Origin: CBFFRJ01 sp051486985 | GTDB taxonomy: Bacteria; Pseudomonadota; Gammaproteobacteria; Enterobacterales; Enterobacteriaceae | Direction of reading: 5' to 3' | Length of the DNA: 64,000 nucleotides | NCBI RefSeq assembly: GCF_051486985.1 | Contig: NZ_JAHVDV010000028.1 | Span: 8,352-72,351 of the forward strand | In this document: in pieces, positions 19,125-28,677 of the stretch | Numbering within the stretch: position 1 is the first letter of the stretch | Layout: every line of letters begins with the position of its first letter | Position numbers and translations under genes: made by a program | The notes under the pieces: model-generated | Told to the model about the DNA's origin: nothing | Databases searched by the model: none | The model's input: only the letters and a program-made list of their open reading frames with translations

Positions 19125-20000
19125 TTACCGACGCACGCCGGACGCGGCGGCACGTTCGAGTACAACCTGCGCGTGGTTAATGATAGGGCCGTCGATCATT
19201 TTGCCGTTCAGGGAGACCACGCCAAGCCCGTTACGTTCGCCCTCCTGTGCCGCTTCGATCACGCGTTTCGCGTGATCGACTTCCTGCTGGGTAGGCGCAT
19301 AGGCATTGTGCAGCAGATCGATCTGTCGGGGGTTGATCAAGGATTTACCGTTGAAGCCCATTTTGCGGATCAGCTCGACCTCTCGCAGGAAGCCCGCTTC
19401 GTCGTTCAAATCTGACCACACCACGTCAAAGGCATCGATGCCTGCGGCGCGCGCGGCATGCAGTACGGCACAACGGGCGTAGAACAGCTCAGTGCCGTCA
19501 CCGCGTTCGGTCTGCATGTCCATCACATAGTCGAATGCCGCCAGCGCAATGCCGATCAGACGCTGAGAGCTACGGGCAATGGCCACCGCATTGATCACGC
19601 CAATTGCCGACTCGATAGCCGCCATCACACGCGTGGAGCCGATTTCACGGCCACATTCCAGTTCGATGCGTTCCAGGTGGCGTTCCAGTTCGTAGATATC
19701 GTCCGGCGTATCGGTCTTCGGCAGACGCACCACGTCCACCCCGGCGCGTACCACGGCTTCCAGATCTTGCAGGCCAAACGGGGTATTGAGCGGGTTAATG
19801 CGCACCACGGTTTCGATATCTTTGTACATCGGGTGTTGCAGGGCGTGGAATACCAGCACACGGGCAGTGTCTTTCTCACGCAGGGCTACCGCATCTTCCA
19901 GGTCGAACATAATCGAGTCCGGGCGGTAGATAAACGCCGTGGAGAGCATGGCGGCATTGGCACCGGGGAGGAACAGCATACTACGACGAAGTTTTTTCAT
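19125..20000 (-). CDS. citE: Citrate lyase beta subunit (citryl-CoA/ACP lyase)
   Basis: This 291-residue subunit cleaves the citryl-carrier thioester to oxaloacetate and acetyl-carrier. The HpcH/HpaI aldolase fold motifs [23 protein letters not shown] (metal-binding Glu and Asp) and [11 protein letters not shown] are present. It overlaps citD by 4 bases and precedes citF by 10 bases. Confidence 0.96.
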   Translation of the reverse strand: MKKLRRSMLFLPGANAAMLSTAFIYRPDSIMFDLEDAVALREKDTARVLVFHALQHPMYKDIETVVRINPLNTPFGLQDLEAVVRAGVDVVRLPKTDTPDDIYELERHLERIELECGREIGSTRVMAAIESAIGVINAVAIARSSQRLIGIALAAFDYVMDMQTERGDGTELFYARCAVLHAARAAGIDAFDVVWSDLNDEAGFLREVELIRKMGFNGKSLINPRQIDLLHNAYAPTQQEVDHAKRVIEAAQEGERNGLGVVSLNGKMIDGPIINHAQVVLERAAASGVRR

Positions 20001-20290
20001 AGCAGTTTCTCCCAGTTGATCTGGTCACTGTCGCTGGCACGCAGAAGAGCGCTTTGCAGACGGGCACGGATAACGCAGTCCAGCGCACCTTTATCTTCGA
20101 TAATTACCACTCCCTGGTGGACGTCCAGATTACGCAGCGTGGTGACCACCACCTCACGAATCTGGTCGCCGAACTGCTTAATCACTTCACTGTGGATGAC
20201 GATGTCCAGCTCCCCTTCGGCGGGGGCTATTTTCACCATCAGGTCGCTGGATTCCAGGGTCCCGGCCAGCGCCTCCCTAACAATTTTCAT
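19997..20290 (-). CDS. citD: Citrate lyase acyl carrier protein (gamma subunit)
   Basis: This 97-residue carrier holds the 2'-(5''-triphosphoribosyl)-3'-dephospho-CoA prosthetic group. Ser14, in GTLESSDLM, is the known attachment residue of the family and is conserved. The length is typical. It lies between citC and citE and overlaps citE. Confidence 0.96.
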   Translation of the reverse strand: MKIVREALAGTLESSDLMVKIAPAEGELDIVIHSEVIKQFGDQIREVVVTTLRNLDVHQGVVIIEDKGALDCVIRARLQSALLRASDSDQINWEKLL

Positions 20291-20309
20291 ATTTTATGTC
20301 CTGAGTTTT

Positions 20310-21329
20310 TTAAGCGACTTCCGCGCTGTAGTACATTTCAAGGTGCGCGAAAGTGGTATCCGGTACGATTTCCCGAATACGGGAAAACTGCTGCGTTTTC
20401 AGTAAACGCCGAACTTCCGAGGCTGAAATGGCATTGCCCGTCGCTTTGATGCGCGGGATCTCAATTACCTCTACCGCGCCCGCCAGCAGACTGTGCATGG
20501 TCTGGTTGTACTGACGGGTGATATCGCAAAACGGCTCGGATCCGATAAAGCGATGGGTAATACCCAGCGCCGGGGCAATGTGGTTGCGGAAAATCAGCAG
20601 ATCGATCTCGCTCCATGCCTGCTGCACTTTCCCGCTCTCTTTAAGAAAATAGGCCGGGAAGGTGGCGCGGGAGATGATGTACGCCGACCCTTCGTGCACG
20701 GTGACGTTGGGCAGATGGGCCACCCCGGCTCTCACCATCTTCATACGCGCGGTAAACGGGAAAAAGGAGGCATCCTCCTGCACCACGAACAGGTGTAAGT
20801 GATCACAGGATTTAGCGGCCTGTTCCACCAGGTGACGGTGTCCGAGCGTGAAGGGGTTCGCGTTCATGACGATCGCGCCGATTCGCGCGCCAGCCACGTG
20901 CGCACGCTGCAACGAACGGCAATAGCGGCTGATGCCAGACGGTGTGTTTTCCATTAACACGGCGTTATTGCCGCTCTGGGCAATCGGCCAGAATCCACTG
21001 CGCGCAAAGCGCTCCCGGTTACAGGGGCGTGTGCAGAGAAACAGATGAAAATGGCCTCTGGCGAGCGCCAGGTGCTCGACTTCCGCCAGCAACCGGGCGC
21101 TGAGATTTTCTCCACGCAGGGCTTCATCTACCGCCACACACTTGATGACGTTAGCGGTCAGACCCGCACAACCCACCAGCCGCGTACCGGACCAGGCTTC
21201 AACGAAGGTGGTGATATCGCTGTCCAGACCTAAGCCGCTGTCGGCGAGCAGTGAACGGATCTGCATAAAGCGCTGCGATCCGCTTGCCACGTCTGCCACG
21301 CGAAAATCGATGGGGAGTTGTGTTTGCAT
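20310..21329 (-). CDS. citC: CitC, citrate lyase synthetase (acetate:SH-citrate lyase ligase)
   Basis: This 339-residue ligase acetylates the thiol form of CitD with ATP and acetate, switching citrate lyase on. An N-terminal GNAT-like domain (to about residue 125) precedes a nucleotidyltransferase domain with IGAIVMNANPFTLGHRHLVE, the TxGH-type nucleotide site. The ATG at 21329 (MQTQLPIDF) follows the FAH-family gene by 16 bases. Confidence 0.94.
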   Translation of the reverse strand: MQTQLPIDFRVADVASGSQRFMQIRSLLADSGLGLDSDITTFVEAWSGTRLVGCAGLTANVIKCVAVDEALRGENLSARLLAEVEHLALARGHFHLFLCTRPCNRERFARSGFWPIAQSGNNAVLMENTPSGISRYCRSLQRAHVAGARIGAIVMNANPFTLGHRHLVEQAAKSCDHLHLFVVQEDASFFPFTARMKMVRAGVAHLPNVTVHEGSAYIISRATFPAYFLKESGKVQQAWSEIDLLIFRNHIAPALGITHRFIGSEPFCDITRQYNQTMHSLLAGAVEVIEIPRIKATGNAISASEVRRLLKTQQFSRIREIVPDTTFAHLEMYYSAEVA

Positions 21330-21345
21330 GATGCTGCCTGCTTCC

Positions 21346-22212
21346 TTAGTGCGCCGCCGCCAGGGTTTGCTGCATGGGTGCATCGGCGATCACATTGCTG
21401 AGGTGACCGATGTTTTCGATCTCCACTTCAATGCGATCCCCGGCATGCATGAACAGCGGAGGCGTGCGTTTTTTACCCACGCCGCCCGGAGAGCCCGTAA
21501 TGATCACGTCGCCAGCGTTCAGGCGGGTAAAGGTACTGATGTACTCGATAAGCTCTGCCACCTTGTGGATCATGCTGGCGGTGTTGTCTTCCTGCACCAT
21601 GCGACCATTCAGCCAGGTGCGGATGGCAAGACTATGCGGATCAGGGATCTCATCCGCCGTGGCCATCCAGGGGCCAAAGGCACCGGTCTGACGCCAGTTT
21701 TTACCGGCGGTAAACCAGGTGTGCTGCCAGTCGCGGGCGGAACCGTCCATGTAGCAGCTGTAGCCTGCGACAAAGTTCAGCGCCTCGTCGCGGGAGATGT
21801 CTTCTCCGCTTTTGCCGATGATCACCGCCAGCTCGCCCTCATAGTCAAACTCCCTGGAGTGGCGCGGCTTGAGGACGGGCGTCTGGTGTCCGGTTTGTGA
21901 ATCAGCGAAGCGGATAAACAGCGTCGGCGCCGGATTGTGCTGGTCAAACTCTTTGCGTTTTTCGGCGTAGTTCATGCCAACGCAGAGAATTTTTCCTGGG
22001 TTATCAATCACCGGTAAAAATTCCAGTGCATCGAAGTGCAGATCCGCCTGGTCACCGGCAAACTGCCGGGCTTCGCTTAACGCGTCGGCGGCGAGCAGCG
22101 ATTTCAAATCACTGTAACGGCTCCCCAGACGGCGTCCCAGATCGACCACACCATCCGCTTTCACGATCCCGTAACTGCGGATCCCCTGATGGACAAAGCT
22201 TGCGAGTTTCAT
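21346..22212 (-). CDS. Fumarylacetoacetate hydrolase (FAH) family protein, possible oxaloacetate decarboxylase
   Basis: This 288-residue protein has the FAH fold. The predicted metal ligands are Glu125 and Glu127 (FDYEGELAVIIG) and Asp156 (YMDGSARDWQ), with Lys171 in TAGKNWRQTG. The C-terminal block VIITGSPGGVGKKR is typical. The family includes fumarylacetoacetases, hydratase-decarboxylases of aromatic degradation, and FAHD1-type oxaloacetate decarboxylases. It is the second gene of the citrate operon, 22 bases after citS and 16 before citC. With no oadGAB nearby, removal of oxaloacetate is the most sensible role, but this is inferred from context only. The ATG at 22212 is the conserved start. 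Confidence 0.85.
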   Translation of the reverse strand: MKLASFVHQGIRSYGIVKADGVVDLGRRLGSRYSDLKSLLAADALSEARQFAGDQADLHFDALEFLPVIDNPGKILCVGMNYAEKRKEFDQHNPAPTLFIRFADSQTGHQTPVLKPRHSREFDYEGELAVIIGKSGEDISRDEALNFVAGYSCYMDGSARDWQHTWFTAGKNWRQTGAFGPWMATADEIPDPHSLAIRTWLNGRMVQEDNTASMIHKVAELIEYISTFTRLNAGDVIITGSPGGVGKKRTPPLFMHAGDRIEVEIENIGHLSNVIADAPMQQTLAAAH

Positions 22213-22234
22213 ATCAGTTCCTGTAACACATGAA

Positions 22235-23599
22235 TCAAACGAGGAAGTTGCCAAGGACCAGCAGCGATACCGAGACATTGATTGCGCCGCCAATACGGGT
22301 GGCAATCTGCGCGAACGGCATCAGACTCATACGGTTACCCGCAGTGAGGATGGCAACATCCCCGGTGCCACCCTGCCCGCTCTGACAGCAGGAGACGATG
22401 GCAACATCAATCGGATGCATACCGATTTTTTCACCGACGAAGAAGCCGGTCGCGACAAGGGCAGACACGGTGCTGACGATAACCAGCAGGTTCGTCAGGG
22501 TGAAAGCGTGAACCAGCTCCTGCCACGGCGTGATAGCTACACCAACGGCAAAAAGGATGGGATAGGTCACGGAGGTCTGGAAGAATTTGTAAACGACCTG
22601 CGAGCCTTCAAGGATTTTCGGCGACACGCCGTGCACCAGCTTGACCAGCACCGCCATGAACAGCATGCCAACCGGTGCAGGCAGACCAATCAGCTTGTGG
22701 CCCAGCATACCCAGCATATAGAGCAGTACCGCCAGCAGCGCGCCGGAGGCAATGGTCGTGACGTCCGCTTTGCCGCTGAATGCCGGTGCAGGCGTTGACT
22801 TCTCAGCGCTGTTCGGTTGGTCAGGCATCAACTGGCCTTCGCCAGTCAGGTGCGGGAAGCGTTTACCCAGCTGGTTCAGGCAGCCGGAGATGATGATGGC
22901 GGTCAGCCCACCCAGCATCACCATCGGCAACACGCGACCGAGCGCAACACCCTGATCCATATGCAGAATAGTGGCGTAACCGATGGAGAGCGGAATAGCC
23001 CCTTCACCCACGCCGCCGGCCATAATAGGCAGAATAATAAAGAAGAAGATCTGGAAGGGTTCAAGACCGAGCAGCATACCGACGCTCATTCCCACGATCA
23101 TGCCGACAATCTCGCCGCACAGCATCGGGAAGAAAATGCGCAGAAAGCCCTGAATCAGCGTGGTGCGGTTCATGCTCATGATACTGCCCACGATAATGCA
23201 GCAGATATAGAGATAGAGAATGTTGGTGGACTTGTAGAATTTGGTGGTGGACTCCACTACCACGTCGGGCAGCAGGCCATAATAGACCATTGCGGACGGG
23301 ATAAAGGTGGCGCAAATTGCCGCCGCACCGAGTTTACCGATAATCGGCAGGCGTTTGCCAAATTCGCCGCAGGCGAAGCCGAAAAACGCGAGGGTAGCGA
23401 CCATCACCACGATATCGCTCGGCAATTTCCCACCCAGACAGTCAACTGCTATCAATGCACCAGCGAGAACAAATAATGGCAATGGAATAATCCCGACCTT
23501 CCAGGTATCCATGATGTGCCACCATCTGTCTTTTAAAGATGTTTTTTGAATCGAGAGCGATTCAGAGGTAATAGAAAAAGAATCATCAGTTGTGCTCAT
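22235..23599 (-). CDS. citS: CitS-type 2-hydroxycarboxylate (citrate) transporter
   Basis: This 454-residue inner-membrane protein belongs to the 2HCT family (Klebsiella CitS is a Na+/citrate symporter). It has about 11 hydrophobic segments. The two family GGxG motifs, in AGGVGEGAIPLS and CCQSGQGGTGDVA, lie in the re-entrant loops of the two halves. A hydrophilic linker is at about residues 255-290. It is the first gene of the operon, so uptake and cleavage are co-expressed. E. coli uses the unrelated exchanger CitT in this role. CitS and the related CitW cannot be separated with certainty from sequence alone. Confidence 0.88.
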   Translation of the reverse strand: MSTTDDSFSITSESLSIQKTSLKDRWWHIMDTWKVGIIPLPLFVLAGALIAVDCLGGKLPSDIVVMVATLAFFGFACGEFGKRLPIIGKLGAAAICATFIPSAMVYYGLLPDVVVESTTKFYKSTNILYLYICCIIVGSIMSMNRTTLIQGFLRIFFPMLCGEIVGMIVGMSVGMLLGLEPFQIFFFIILPIMAGGVGEGAIPLSIGYATILHMDQGVALGRVLPMVMLGGLTAIIISGCLNQLGKRFPHLTGEGQLMPDQPNSAEKSTPAPAFSGKADVTTIASGALLAVLLYMLGMLGHKLIGLPAPVGMLFMAVLVKLVHGVSPKILEGSQVVYKFFQTSVTYPILFAVGVAITPWQELVHAFTLTNLLVIVSTVSALVATGFFVGEKIGMHPIDVAIVSCCQSGQGGTGDVAILTAGNRMSLMPFAQIATRIGGAINVSVSLLVLGNFLV

Positions 23600-23929
23600 A
23601 ATTAAGCCCCTTGGTTATTTTGCAGCGTAAGAGTAAAGGGACAAGCGTTTACAATATGTGAGGGGTCGCATAATAAAACCAGAGTTTTAATGGCATCTAT
23701 GGTTTTTATGGTTTCTATTTTTTAATGTGATTAACGCCGTAATTATTCCCGTGGTTTTTATGGTTTCTTTATATTAAAAAACAATTTAATAACATTTTCA
23801 GAAAATCTCTGTTTCTTTATCAGTATCACTGCCTGCCTGATGTGCAAAGGATCACAAGTTTCCGGTAAACTCGCCACCGCAGCGCTGAAAGATGTTACAT
23901 TGCTGTTTTTCTCGCTCGCGCGTGGCCTC
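23600..23929. promoter_or_regulatory. citS-citA divergent control region with 17-bp direct repeats
   Basis: This AT-rich 330-base gap separates the operon from citAB. A perfect 17-base direct repeat, TGGTTTTTATGGTTTCT, occurs at 23700-23716 and 23752-23768, spaced 52 bases or about five helical turns. CitB-type regulators bind AT-rich sites in such gaps, so these are candidate CitB operators. A weak CRP-like TGTGA lies near 23656. Confidence 0.55.
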
Positions 23930-25561
23930 ATGAAACTGTCGTTCCAGATTAAGCTGTTTATATCGCTGGTTCTTTTTTTCTCCGGTTTGTTTATCTTACT
24001 GGGTAGTTATTATTATATCGATGTGGGCCGCCAGCTTTATCAGGAAATGAGTGTCAGGGCAAAAATACAAGCAGAAGAAATAGCCATTATCCCAAGCTTA
24101 CGCAAGTCGGTTGCTGAAAAAGATACGTCGGCTATTGCTAATTTTATGCAGAAGGTCGTCAAGCGCAGCGATGCCAGCTTTATTGTTATTGGTGATAATA
24201 AAGGCATTCATCTTTTTCATTCTGTTTACCAAGACAGAGTCGGCACATTATTGGTCGGCGGGGATAATCAGGAAGTGTTACAGGGGAAAAGCCTGACGAC
24301 TATTCGTAAGGGCGGACTGGGTATTTCTTTACGCAGTAAAGCACCGATATTTAACGACGCAGGCCAGGTCATCGGCATTGTCTCGGTGGGCTATCTCACA
24401 AGCTACCTCGACACCATCACGCTTGGTAAAGCGATCAACATCTTTATTGCTGCCGTACTACTGCTGGCGGCGCTGTTTATCTTTTCGTGGTTCTTCACCC
24501 GCAGTATTAAAAAGCAGATCTTTTCTCTGGAGCCACGGGAAATTGGCCTGCTGGTACGCCAGCAAAAAGCGATGATGGAGTCAATTTATGAAGGGGTGAT
24601 CGCTATCGACAGCAATCTGCGTATTGAAGTGATCAACCAGGCCGCCAGGAAACTGCTGAGTCTGAGCCAGCCGACGCGGGCGCTGCGCGGGCAGTTGATT
24701 ACCGAATTGATCCCAGGCGTCCCCTTTTTCTCCCGTGAGCTGATGCTTGAAAAAGATACTCATGATGAGATTTGCCGCTTTAATCAGGTGACGGTGATCG
24801 CGAGCCGGGTACGCATCATGCTGGAAGACAAATTACAGGGCTGGGTTATCACCTTTCGCGATCGCAATGAGATAGACAGCCTCAGCGCCCAGCTCAGCCA
24901 GGTAAAACGCTACGTCGATAACCTGCGCATCATGCGCCACGAGCAGCTTAACCGGATGACGACCCTTTCCGGCCTGCTGCATATGGAGCGTTATGACGAC
25001 GCCATACGCTACATACAGGCGCAGTCGGAACATGCCCAGGAGCTGCTCGACTTTATCTCGTCCCGTTTTCACTCGCCGACGCTGTGCGGTTTGCTGCTGG
25101 GCAAAGCAGCCCGCGCGCGGGAAAAGGGGGTTGAGCTGGCATTCGATCCTGGTTGCCAGATGGCAAGACCAGCCCACTCACTGGCCGAAGCCGAACTTAT
25201 CTCGATCATTGGCAATTTGCTGGATAACGCCATCGAAGCAACCCAACGCGCAGCGCTGCCGCACGATCCGGTTGATGTGCTGATCCTGCAAAATGAACGC
25301 GAGCTTATCATCGAAGTGGCCGATCGCGGTGTGGGGATCGCCCCGGATCTACGGCATCACATTTTTGAACGCGGGATGACCACCAAGCGCAGTGGCGATC
25401 ATGGCATTGGCCTCTATCTGATCGCAAGCTATGTCACCCAGGCAGGCGGCACGATCGAAGTGTCTGATAACACCCCGCGCGGCACGATTTTCTCTTTATT
25501 TATTCCTGAAACGGGCCACGTATACACAAAATCATTCAAGATGCATCAAGGCGGCAACTGA
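23930..25561 (+). CDS. citA: CitA, citrate-sensing histidine kinase
   Basis: This 543-residue membrane kinase has a first membrane segment at about residues 9-29, a periplasmic PAS (Cache-like) domain at 30-168 and a second segment at 169-189. A cytoplasmic PAS domain follows, then a phosphoacceptor helix with His337 (IMRHEQLNR), then an ATPase domain with NLLDNAIEA, DRGVGIAP and GIGLYLI. In the family, periplasmic citrate triggers phosphorylation of CitB under anaerobic conditions. The ATG at 23930 puts the first membrane segment at the N-terminus. The last 13 codons or so are encoded by an ERIC element, so the C-terminal tail is not ancestral. Confidence 0.92.
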   Translation: MKLSFQIKLFISLVLFFSGLFILLGSYYYIDVGRQLYQEMSVRAKIQAEEIAIIPSLRKSVAEKDTSAIANFMQKVVKRSDASFIVIGDNKGIHLFHSVYQDRVGTLLVGGDNQEVLQGKSLTTIRKGGLGISLRSKAPIFNDAGQVIGIVSVGYLTSYLDTITLGKAINIFIAAVLLLAALFIFSWFFTRSIKKQIFSLEPREIGLLVRQQKAMMESIYEGVIAIDSNLRIEVINQAARKLLSLSQPTRALRGQLITELIPGVPFFSRELMLEKDTHDEICRFNQVTVIASRVRIMLEDKLQGWVITFRDRNEIDSLSAQLSQVKRYVDNLRIMRHEQLNRMTTLSGLLHMERYDDAIRYIQAQSEHAQELLDFISSRFHSPTLCGLLLGKAARAREKGVELAFDPGCQMARPAHSLAEAELISIIGNLLDNAIEATQRAALPHDPVDVLILQNERELIIEVADRGVGIAPDLRHHIFERGMTTKRSGDHGIGLYLIASYVTQAGGTIEVSDNTPRGTIFSLFIPETGHVYTKSFKMHQGGN

Positions 25562-25647
25562 ATGAATCCCCAGGAGCTTACATGAGTAAGTGACTGGGGT
25601 GAATAAAGGCAGCCAACGAAGAGGCAGTTTGAAGGATGAAGTGTATA
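25521..25647. repeat. ERIC element, 127 bp
   Basis: The element is exactly 127 bases, the canonical ERIC length, with terminal TATACAC/GTGTATA inverted repeats. The core TGAATCCCCAGGAGCTTACAT and AGTAAGTGACTGGGGTGA match ERIC primer regions. It covers the 3' end and stop of citA and most of the 120-base citA-citB gap. Confidence 0.93.
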
Positions 25648-25681
25648 CAATGCCCCGCTACGACGCTGGAAAACCAGACTT

Positions 25682-26380
25682 ATGCGACATGAACAGATAG
25701 GTGTACTGATAGTAGAAGATGAAAACGAGCTGGCGCAGCTCCATGCTGAACTTATCGGTAAACATCCGCGCTTGCGGCTGGTAGGCATTGCCACGTCTCT
25801 GACAGAGGCGAAGGCGCTGCTCACCAGTAAACAGCCACAGCTGGTGCTGCTGGATAACTATCTGCCGGATGGCAAGGGCATCACCCTGATTAGCGATCCG
25901 ATGATTATCCGCGCTAACTGTTCGGTGATTTTTATCACCGCCGCCAGCGACATGGACACCTGTAGTCAGGCGATTCGCAACGGCGCCTTCGATTATATTC
26001 TCAAGCCGGTGTCGTGGAAGCGGCTTAGCCAGTCGCTGGAGCGTTTTGTGCAGTTCACCGAGCAGCAGCGGGTGTGGAAGATTGTCGACCAGCAGAACGT
26101 GGATTCGCTCTACCAGCTACAGGCGAAAAATTACAAGCTGGATAACGGCAGCAAAGGGATTGAGGAGAACACCTTGTCTCGCGTGCAGACGCTGTTTGCC
26201 GATGCCGGTGAGCGCTGTTTTTCGGTGGATGAGGTGGTGGTGGAGACGGGGTTAAGTAAAACCACCGCCCGCCGTTACCTGGAGCACGGCGTGGAGTCGG
26301 GCTTTTTAGCGGTGGAGATGCAGTACGGCAAGATTGGGCATCCAAGAAGGATGTACCGCCGGACGGCGGAGAGTGCATAG
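25682..26380 (+). CDS. citB: CitB, citrate response regulator
   Basis: This 232-residue protein has an N-terminal receiver domain with the acidic pair in VEDEN, phosphoacceptor Asp58 (LLDNYLPDGKG), a Thr in FITAAS and Lys in ILKPVSW. The C-terminal helix-turn-helix (VDEVVVETGLSKTTARRYLE) binds DNA. It is the partner of CitA and should activate the citS-citG operon. The 120-base gap to citA, filled by an ERIC, is unusual for a two-component pair. Confidence 0.94.
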   Translation: MRHEQIGVLIVEDENELAQLHAELIGKHPRLRLVGIATSLTEAKALLTSKQPQLVLLDNYLPDGKGITLISDPMIIRANCSVIFITAASDMDTCSQAIRNGAFDYILKPVSWKRLSQSLERFVQFTEQQRVWKIVDQQNVDSLYQLQAKNYKLDNGSKGIEENTLSRVQTLFADAGERCFSVDEVVVETGLSKTTARRYLEHGVESGFLAVEMQYGKIGHPRRMYRRTAESA

Positions 26381-26397
26381 GGATTGTGCCCAGTTTT

Positions 26398-26507
26398 CCC
26401 CCTCACCCTCTCCCCAAAGGGGCGAGGGGACTGTTCAGTGCGATCTGGTAGACCTCACACTCCGCTTTTCTCCCTCTCCTCGTGGGAGAGGGCCGGGGTG
26501 AGGGCAT
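26398..26507. repeat. Two GC-rich palindromic repeats between citB and speC
   Basis: The first hairpin (about 26399-26429) is CCCTCACCCTCTCCCC..GGGGCGAGGGG. The second (about 26470-26505) runs from CTCCCTCTCCTCG to GGGCCGGGGTGAGGG. They are the same type as at 8896-9163 and 63206-63830 and could act as a bidirectional terminator for the convergent citB and speC. Confidence 0.7.
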
Positions 26508-26526
26508 CAGGCCGCAGAGGAAAGCA

Positions 26527-28677
26527 TCAGGCCGCAGAGGACTGCTTCAGCACGTTCCCGTATAACCGCTTAATCCCGTCGGCATCCGTCTCGGAGTAGA
26601 CCCCCTGCAACTCCGGTGAGAAGCCCGGTAGGAGGTTGACGCCCTCTTCCAGTGCCAGGAAGTAGCGCTGTACCGCTCCCCCCCACACTTCGCCGGGCAC
26701 CACGCACAGCACACCCGGCGGATAGGGCAACGCGCCTTCGGCGGCAATGCGCCCTTCCGCTTCGCTGATACGAACCAGATCCACGTTGCCGCGAATATAC
26801 TCCTGATGCGCGTCCTGGGGGTTAACCACCACTGCCGGGAAGCTCGCCTTGCGGAACATCTCTTTTTGCAGATCCTTCACATCAAAACTCACGTAAAGGT
26901 CGTGCATCTCCTGGCAAAGCTGGCGAAGTGTGTAATCGCGATAGCGTACCGGGTACTTGTTGTAGATGGTCGGTAGCACCGCGGCCAGTGGCGTGTCGTC
27001 TTCAATATGACGTTCAAACTGGGCAAGCATCGCCACCAGATGGGCCATTTTTGCCGTGCTCTCGGCCGGTGTCAGCAGGAACAGAATTGAATTGAGATCG
27101 CATTTTTCCGGCACGATGCCGTTCTCACGCAGGTAGTTCGCCAGGATCGTTGCCGGGATCCCAAATTCCGTGTACTCCCCCGTTTGCGCATCGATCCCAG
27201 GCGTGGTCAGCAGCAACTTGCAGGGATCGACAAAGTATTGATCCTGAGCATAGCCTTCAAAACCATGCCAGCGGGCACCCGGCTCAAAGCTGAAGAAGCG
27301 GCGCTCACGGGCAATCACCTCAGTTGGATGATCCTGCCACGGGCGACCGGCGATTTCCGGCGGCACGAACGGCTGGATCATTTTACAGTTGGCGATAATC
27401 GACTTGCGGGCTTCAATGCCCACCTCAACACACTCGGCCCACAGACGCCGCCCGCTCTCACCCTGATGGATTTTGGCGTTCACATCGAGTGCCGCGAAGA
27501 GCGGATAGAACGGGCTGGTCGAGGCATGCAGCATAAAGGCATTATTCAGCCGTTTGTGCGGGCAGAAACGGGCCTGTCCACGCAGGTGGTTATCCTTTTT
27601 ATGGATCTGCGACGTCTGCGAGAAACCGGCCTGCTGTTTATGAACGGACTGGGTAACAAAGATCCCCGGATCGTTTTCGTTCAGATCCAGCAGCAGCGGC
27701 GAGGTGTCGGCCATCATCGGGATGAACTGTTCATAGCCTACCCAGGCAGAGTCAAACAGGATGTAGTCGCAGAGCGTGCCGATCTTGTCGATCACCTGCC
27801 GGGCGTTGTAAATCGTGCCGTCGTAAGTGCCGAGCTGAATAATCGCCAGGCGGAACGGGCGCGGCTGGTTGGCTTTTTCCGGCGCCACGTCGCGGATCAG
27901 TTCACGCAGGTATGCCTCATCAAAGCAGTGATCGTCAATGCCGCCAATAAAACCGAACGGGTTACGTGAGGCTTCCAGATAGACCGGCGTGGCTCCGGCC
28001 TGGATCAACGCGCCGTGGTGATTAGATTTATGGTTGTTGCGGTCAAACAGCACCAGATCGCCCCGGGTCAGCAGCGCATTGGTCACCACTTTATTGGCGG
28101 CAGACGTACCGTTCAGCACAAAGTAGGTTTTATCGGCGTTAAAGACTTTTGCCGCAAACTTCTGTGCGTGCTTCGCAGAGCCTTCGTGGATAAGCAGGTC
28201 GCCCAGCTTAACGTCGGCGTTGCACATGTCGGCACGAAAGACATTCTCGCCGAAGAAGTCGTAGAACTGCCTGCCAGCCGGGTGTTTCTTGAAGAATTCC
28301 CCGTGCTGATGGCCCGGACAGGCGAAGGTTTCGTTTTTCATCTCAACGTACTGGCGCAGGGTATCAAAAAAGGGCGGCAGCAGATCCTCTTCATAGGCGC
28401 AGGCGGCGGTTTCAATCTCCAGCCAGTCCTGATCCTGACCGTTAATAATCGCGGTAACCCCGTCCGGCAGCGCCTCGGTTTCATTGTCGAATAAAAACAC
28501 CGGCAGGTTAAAGCCTGTCCGTTTGAGCAACGCCAGAATACCGCTACGGCTCTCTGCCAGGGTAATGACGACTGCCGCCACATCCGTGAAGTCGGTACTG
28601 TCCAGCGTCACCTTTTCGCGGTGCGTAGACAGGGTGGATATCAGCTCGCGGCTGACGGCAATTTTCATTGTTTTCAT
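26527..28677 (-). CDS. speC: SpeC, constitutive ornithine decarboxylase
   Basis: This 716-residue PLP enzyme makes putrescine from ornithine in the cytoplasm. It matches E. coli SpeC along its length. The Lys in TQSVHKQQAGFSQ forms the PLP Schiff base. An N-terminal wing domain, the large PLP domain (HKSNHHGALIQAGATPV, LFDSAWVGYEQF) and the C-terminal YPPGVLCVVPGE block are intact. The start at 28677 (MKTMKIAVS) fits E. coli. The last codons contain a short direct duplication (ATCAGGCCGCAGAGG at about 26506 and 26527), which adds a few residues after the normal C-terminus. Confidence 0.96.
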   Translation of the reverse strand: MKTMKIAVSRELISTLSTHREKVTLDSTDFTDVAAVVITLAESRSGILALLKRTGFNLPVFLFDNETEALPDGVTAIINGQDQDWLEIETAACAYEEDLLPPFFDTLRQYVEMKNETFACPGHQHGEFFKKHPAGRQFYDFFGENVFRADMCNADVKLGDLLIHEGSAKHAQKFAAKVFNADKTYFVLNGTSAANKVVTNALLTRGDLVLFDRNNHKSNHHGALIQAGATPVYLEASRNPFGFIGGIDDHCFDEAYLRELIRDVAPEKANQPRPFRLAIIQLGTYDGTIYNARQVIDKIGTLCDYILFDSAWVGYEQFIPMMADTSPLLLDLNENDPGIFVTQSVHKQQAGFSQTSQIHKKDNHLRGQARFCPHKRLNNAFMLHASTSPFYPLFAALDVNAKIHQGESGRRLWAECVEVGIEARKSIIANCKMIQPFVPPEIAGRPWQDHPTEVIARERRFFSFEPGARWHGFEGYAQDQYFVDPCKLLLTTPGIDAQTGEYTEFGIPATILANYLRENGIVPEKCDLNSILFLLTPAESTAKMAHLVAMLAQFERHIEDDTPLAAVLPTIYNKYPVRYRDYTLRQLCQEMHDLYVSFDVKDLQKEMFRKASFPAVVVNPQDAHQEYIRGNVDLVRISEAEGRIAAEGALPYPPGVLCVVPGEVWGGAVQRYFLALEEGVNLLPGFSPELQGVYSETDADGIKRLYGNVLKQSSAA

